A stretch of DNA of 8,859 nt, taken from positions 1 through 8,859 of the forward strand of contig CADBMK010000209.1 of assembly GCA_902795785.1 (NCBI GenBank), read 5' to 3'. Numbering within the stretch: the first letter of the stretch is position 1; the number at the start of each line of letters is the position of its first letter. A model generated the notes under the pieces. The model was given only the letters and a program-made list of their open reading frames with translations, was not told the DNA's origin and ran no database searches. The DNA comes from an uncultured Bacteroidia bacterium. Lineage in GTDB: Bacteria; Bacteroidota; Bacteroidia; Bacteroidales; UBA932. The translations under genes were made by a program, and so were the position numbers. Shown piece by piece: positions 7,240 to 8,859 of the stretch.

Positions 7240-8520
7240 CTAGTAGGCGAACATAGGGTATGAAGCCATCATCTCGTTGACTTCCTTCTTGACGGCTGCG
7301 ATGTTTGCCTCGTTCTCAGGATCGTCGAGAACTCTCTCGATGAAGGCTGCAATCTTGACCATCATATCCTCCTTGGCGCCACGTGTAGTAATTGCCGGAG
7401 TTCCGAGACGGATACCACTGGTCTGGAATGCTGAACGGGTATCGAACGGAACCATGTTCTTGTTGACGGTAATGTCTGCCTTTACGAGGGCTGTCTCGGC
7501 AACTTTACCTGTGAGTTCAGGATATTTAGAACGGAAATCCACGAGCATTGAGTGGTTGTCAGTACCACCGCTGACGATTGTGAATCCTCTCTTCATAAGC
7601 TCGTCAGCAAGTACGGCAGCGTTCTTCTTAACCTGCTTTGCGTACTCCTTGAACTCTGGCTGGAGAATCTCGTTGAACGCAACGGCCTTGGCAGCAATGA
7701 TGTGCTCAAGCGGACCGCCCTGCTGTCCAGGGAAGACTGCGCTGTTAAGGATCTGGCTCATCATCTTGACCTCTCCCTTAGGAGTGGTACGGCCCTGAGG
7801 ATCTACGAAATCCTTTCCGAGAAGAATAATACCACCGCGTGGGCCGCGAAGAGTCTTATGAGTTGTGCTGGTAACGATGTGAGCATATTTAACTGGGTTC
7901 TCGAGAAGACCGGCCGCAATAAGACCTGCAGGGTGAGCCATATCGATCCTAAGGAGGGCGCCAACCTTGTCGGCAATCTCACGCATCCTCTTATAATCCC
8001 ACTCACGGCTGTAAGCGGAACCACCGCCGATGATAAGCTTTGGCTTGTTCTCAATAGCGAGCTTCTCCATCTCATCGTAATCCACACGACCCGTCTCCTT
8101 ATTGAGGTTGTAACCAATAGCCTTGTAGAGGATACCGCTGGTATTGACACGTGATCCGTGGCTGAGATGTCCACCGTGATCAAGGTTAAGACCCATAAAT
8201 ACGTCTCCCGGCTTGAGAACAGCCAGAAGCACTGCCGCATTTGCCTGTGCACCGCTGTGAGGCTGAACGTTTGCATACTCGGCGCCGAAGATCTTCTTTA
8301 CGAGATCAATGGCGAGCTGCTCCACCTGGTCAACCACTTCGCAACCGCCGTAATAACGCTTGCCAGGATAACCCTCAGCATATTTATTGGTGAGGCAAGA
8401 ACCCATGGCTTCCATAACTTCCGGGCTTACGAAGTTCTCACTGGCGATAAGCTCGATTCCACGTGCCTGACGCTGGTGTTCCTTCTCAATAAGATCAAAG
8501 ACGATGTCTGCTCTTTTCAT
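7240..8520 (-). CDS. glyA: Serine hydroxymethyltransferase
   Basis: This cytoplasmic PLP enzyme interconverts serine plus THF with glycine plus 5,10-methylene-THF, a main source of one-carbon units for purine, thymidylate and methionine synthesis. The 426-residue length is typical for bacterial SHMT. Visible signatures are the N-terminal IELIASENFVS (22-32), the NKYAEGYPGKRYYGG segment (45-59), the PLP-contacting region PHSGAQAN (87-94), LDHGGHLSHG (113-122), Asp194 in RIDMAHPAGL (191-200), and the Schiff-base lysine Lys222 in STTHKTLRGPRGG (218-230). The C-terminus ends in MFAY with a TAG stop. All catalytic residues are intact. It has its own promoter and is convergent with the exporter gene, so it is probably monocistronic at its 3' end. 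Confidence 0.98.
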   Translation of the reverse strand: MKRADIVFDLIEKEHQRQARGIELIASENFVSPEVMEAMGSCLTNKYAEGYPGKRYYGGCEVVDQVEQLAIDLVKKIFGAEYANVQPHSGAQANAAVLLAVLKPGDVFMGLNLDHGGHLSHGSRVNTSGILYKAIGYNLNKETGRVDYDEMEKLAIENKPKLIIGGGSAYSREWDYKRMREIADKVGALLRIDMAHPAGLIAAGLLENPVKYAHIVTSTTHKTLRGPRGGIILLGKDFVDPQGRTTPKGEVKMMSQILNSAVFPGQQGGPLEHIIAAKAVAFNEILQPEFKEYAKQVKKNAAVLADELMKRGFTIVSGGTDNHSMLVDFRSKYPELTGKVAETALVKADITVNKNMVPFDTRSAFQTSGIRLGTPAITTRGAKEDMMVKIAAFIERVLDDPENEANIAAVKKEVNEMMASYPMFAY

Positions 8521-8555
8521 TACACTATAGCTAACTGTTTAACAATTTACATACC

Positions 8556-8572
8556 CCTGTCCTAAGGGCAGG
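8556..8572. promoter_or_regulatory. Imperfect dyad at the expected glyA transcription start
   Basis: CCTG...CAGG outer arms and CC...GG inner arms surround TAA, with one mismatched position on each side (17 bases in total). It is a G/C-rich island directly next to the -7 element in otherwise A/T-rich DNA, covering the predicted start of transcription. It could be a repressor operator or a small 5' leader hairpin. No known motif was recognised. Confidence 0.3.
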
Positions 8573-8573
8573 C

Positions 8574-8604
8574 CAAATATAATTAAAAATTTTAAAATCC
8601 CAAT
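8574..8604 (-). promoter_or_regulatory. glyA promoter (Bacteroidetes type)
   Basis: Read on the minus strand, 8581-8574 is TATATTTG, an exact match to the -7 consensus TAnnTTTG. Exactly 19 bases upstream, 8604-8601 reads ATTG, three of four bases of the -33 TTTG element at the canonical spacing. Transcription would start near 8568, giving a leader of about 45-50 bases before the glyA ATG at 8520. The leader is too short for a typical riboswitch. Confidence 0.6.
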
Positions 8605-8859
8605 AAAAATACTGTTTCAGAATCGAGACGATGAATAATTATTCTTTAATACAGTATATATCATAGATTAAAATATAAGCATCCGTATTTTAAAATTAAT
8701 TAGAAACGATAGAAACAGTCTTATCAAGAAGAACGTTCCATTATAAACAGGCGATATGACATTATTTTTTGCTAAAAAATTGTTCAAAAAATTTGGATAT
8801 AACAAAAATGTATCATAATTTAGCATTGATAAGCGTCAAAAAACGTAAATAAATAATCA
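8605..8859. other. A/T-rich non-coding region upstream of glyA, to the right edge
   Basis: No open reading frame longer than about 15 codons with a plausible start was found, and no tRNA-like or other RNA fold was recognised. The stretch holds a 7-bp perfect stem with a 3-base loop, ATTTTTT-GCT-AAAAAAT, at 8764-8780. It also holds a possible rightward promoter: TTTG at 8792-8795, a 20-base spacer, then TAATTTAG at 8816-8823, one mismatch from TAnnTTTG. Both could arise by chance in such composition. If real, the promoter would serve a rightward gene beyond the window. Confidence 0.45.

Noticed and set aside
7552..8154. A 200-codon plus-strand open frame opposite glyA
   Set aside because: It is antisense to an intact, highly conserved SHMT gene and has no recognisable family features.
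8521..8567. Possible riboswitch in the glyA leader
   Set aside because: The predicted leader is under 50 bases and shows only a small imperfect hairpin, too short for glycine or THF riboswitch architecture.
8631..8666. Very short open frames in the right-hand intergenic region (at 8631 and 8808)
   Set aside because: They are 11 and 14 codons, have no supporting initiation signal, and are expected by chance in A/T-rich DNA.

Overview
The window looks like a chromosomal segment from a member of the Bacteroidetes, most likely Bacteroidales. Three things point there. Two divergent or upstream regions carry exact TAnnTTTG -7 promoter elements. The starts have A/T-rich leaders rather than Shine-Dalgarno sequences. 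The gene set includes a secreted GH2 beta-galactosidase and an ammonia-lyase that resembles Flavobacterium enzymes. No mobile element, CRISPR array, tRNA or rRNA was seen.

Layout. Positions 1-6503 hold a leftward, apparently polycistronic run. In order of transcription it is: 5-formyltetrahydrofolate cyclo-ligase (6503-5970), a membrane-anchored SIMPL/DUF541 protein (5957-5256), an aromatic amino acid/histidine ammonia-lyase (5255-3720), an exported LacZ-type beta-galactosidase (3657-532) and a HAD-superfamily phosphatase (510 to the left edge, where its C-terminus is cut off). Spacers are 12, 0, 62 and 21 bases. The SIMPL stop and the lyase start abut as TAAATG. A rightward LysE-family exporter (6601-7182) diverges from the cyclo-ligase across a 97-base A/T-rich region. 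It converges on serine hydroxymethyltransferase glyA (8520-7240, leftward), which has its own recognisable promoter at 8574-8604. The last 339 bases are A/T-rich and non-coding.

How the genes may work together. The cyclo-ligase and GlyA both belong to folate one-carbon metabolism, but they lie in separate transcription units. The cyclo-ligase recycles 5-formyl-THF, a by-product and inhibitor of SHMT. The ammonia-lyase would pass as HutH by length and MIO motif. However, no other hut gene is nearby and its active-site segments look like the Flavobacterium tyrosine ammonia-lyase type, so it may make 4-coumarate or cinnamate rather than urocanate. The beta-galactosidase lacks the usual SusC/SusD partners in the visible sequence. 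The operon therefore looks like housekeeping and metabolic genes placed together, not an obvious dedicated pathway.

I found no convincing undescribed multi-gene system. The most useful observation is the probable misannotation risk of the ammonia-lyase and its translational coupling to a SIMPL protein.
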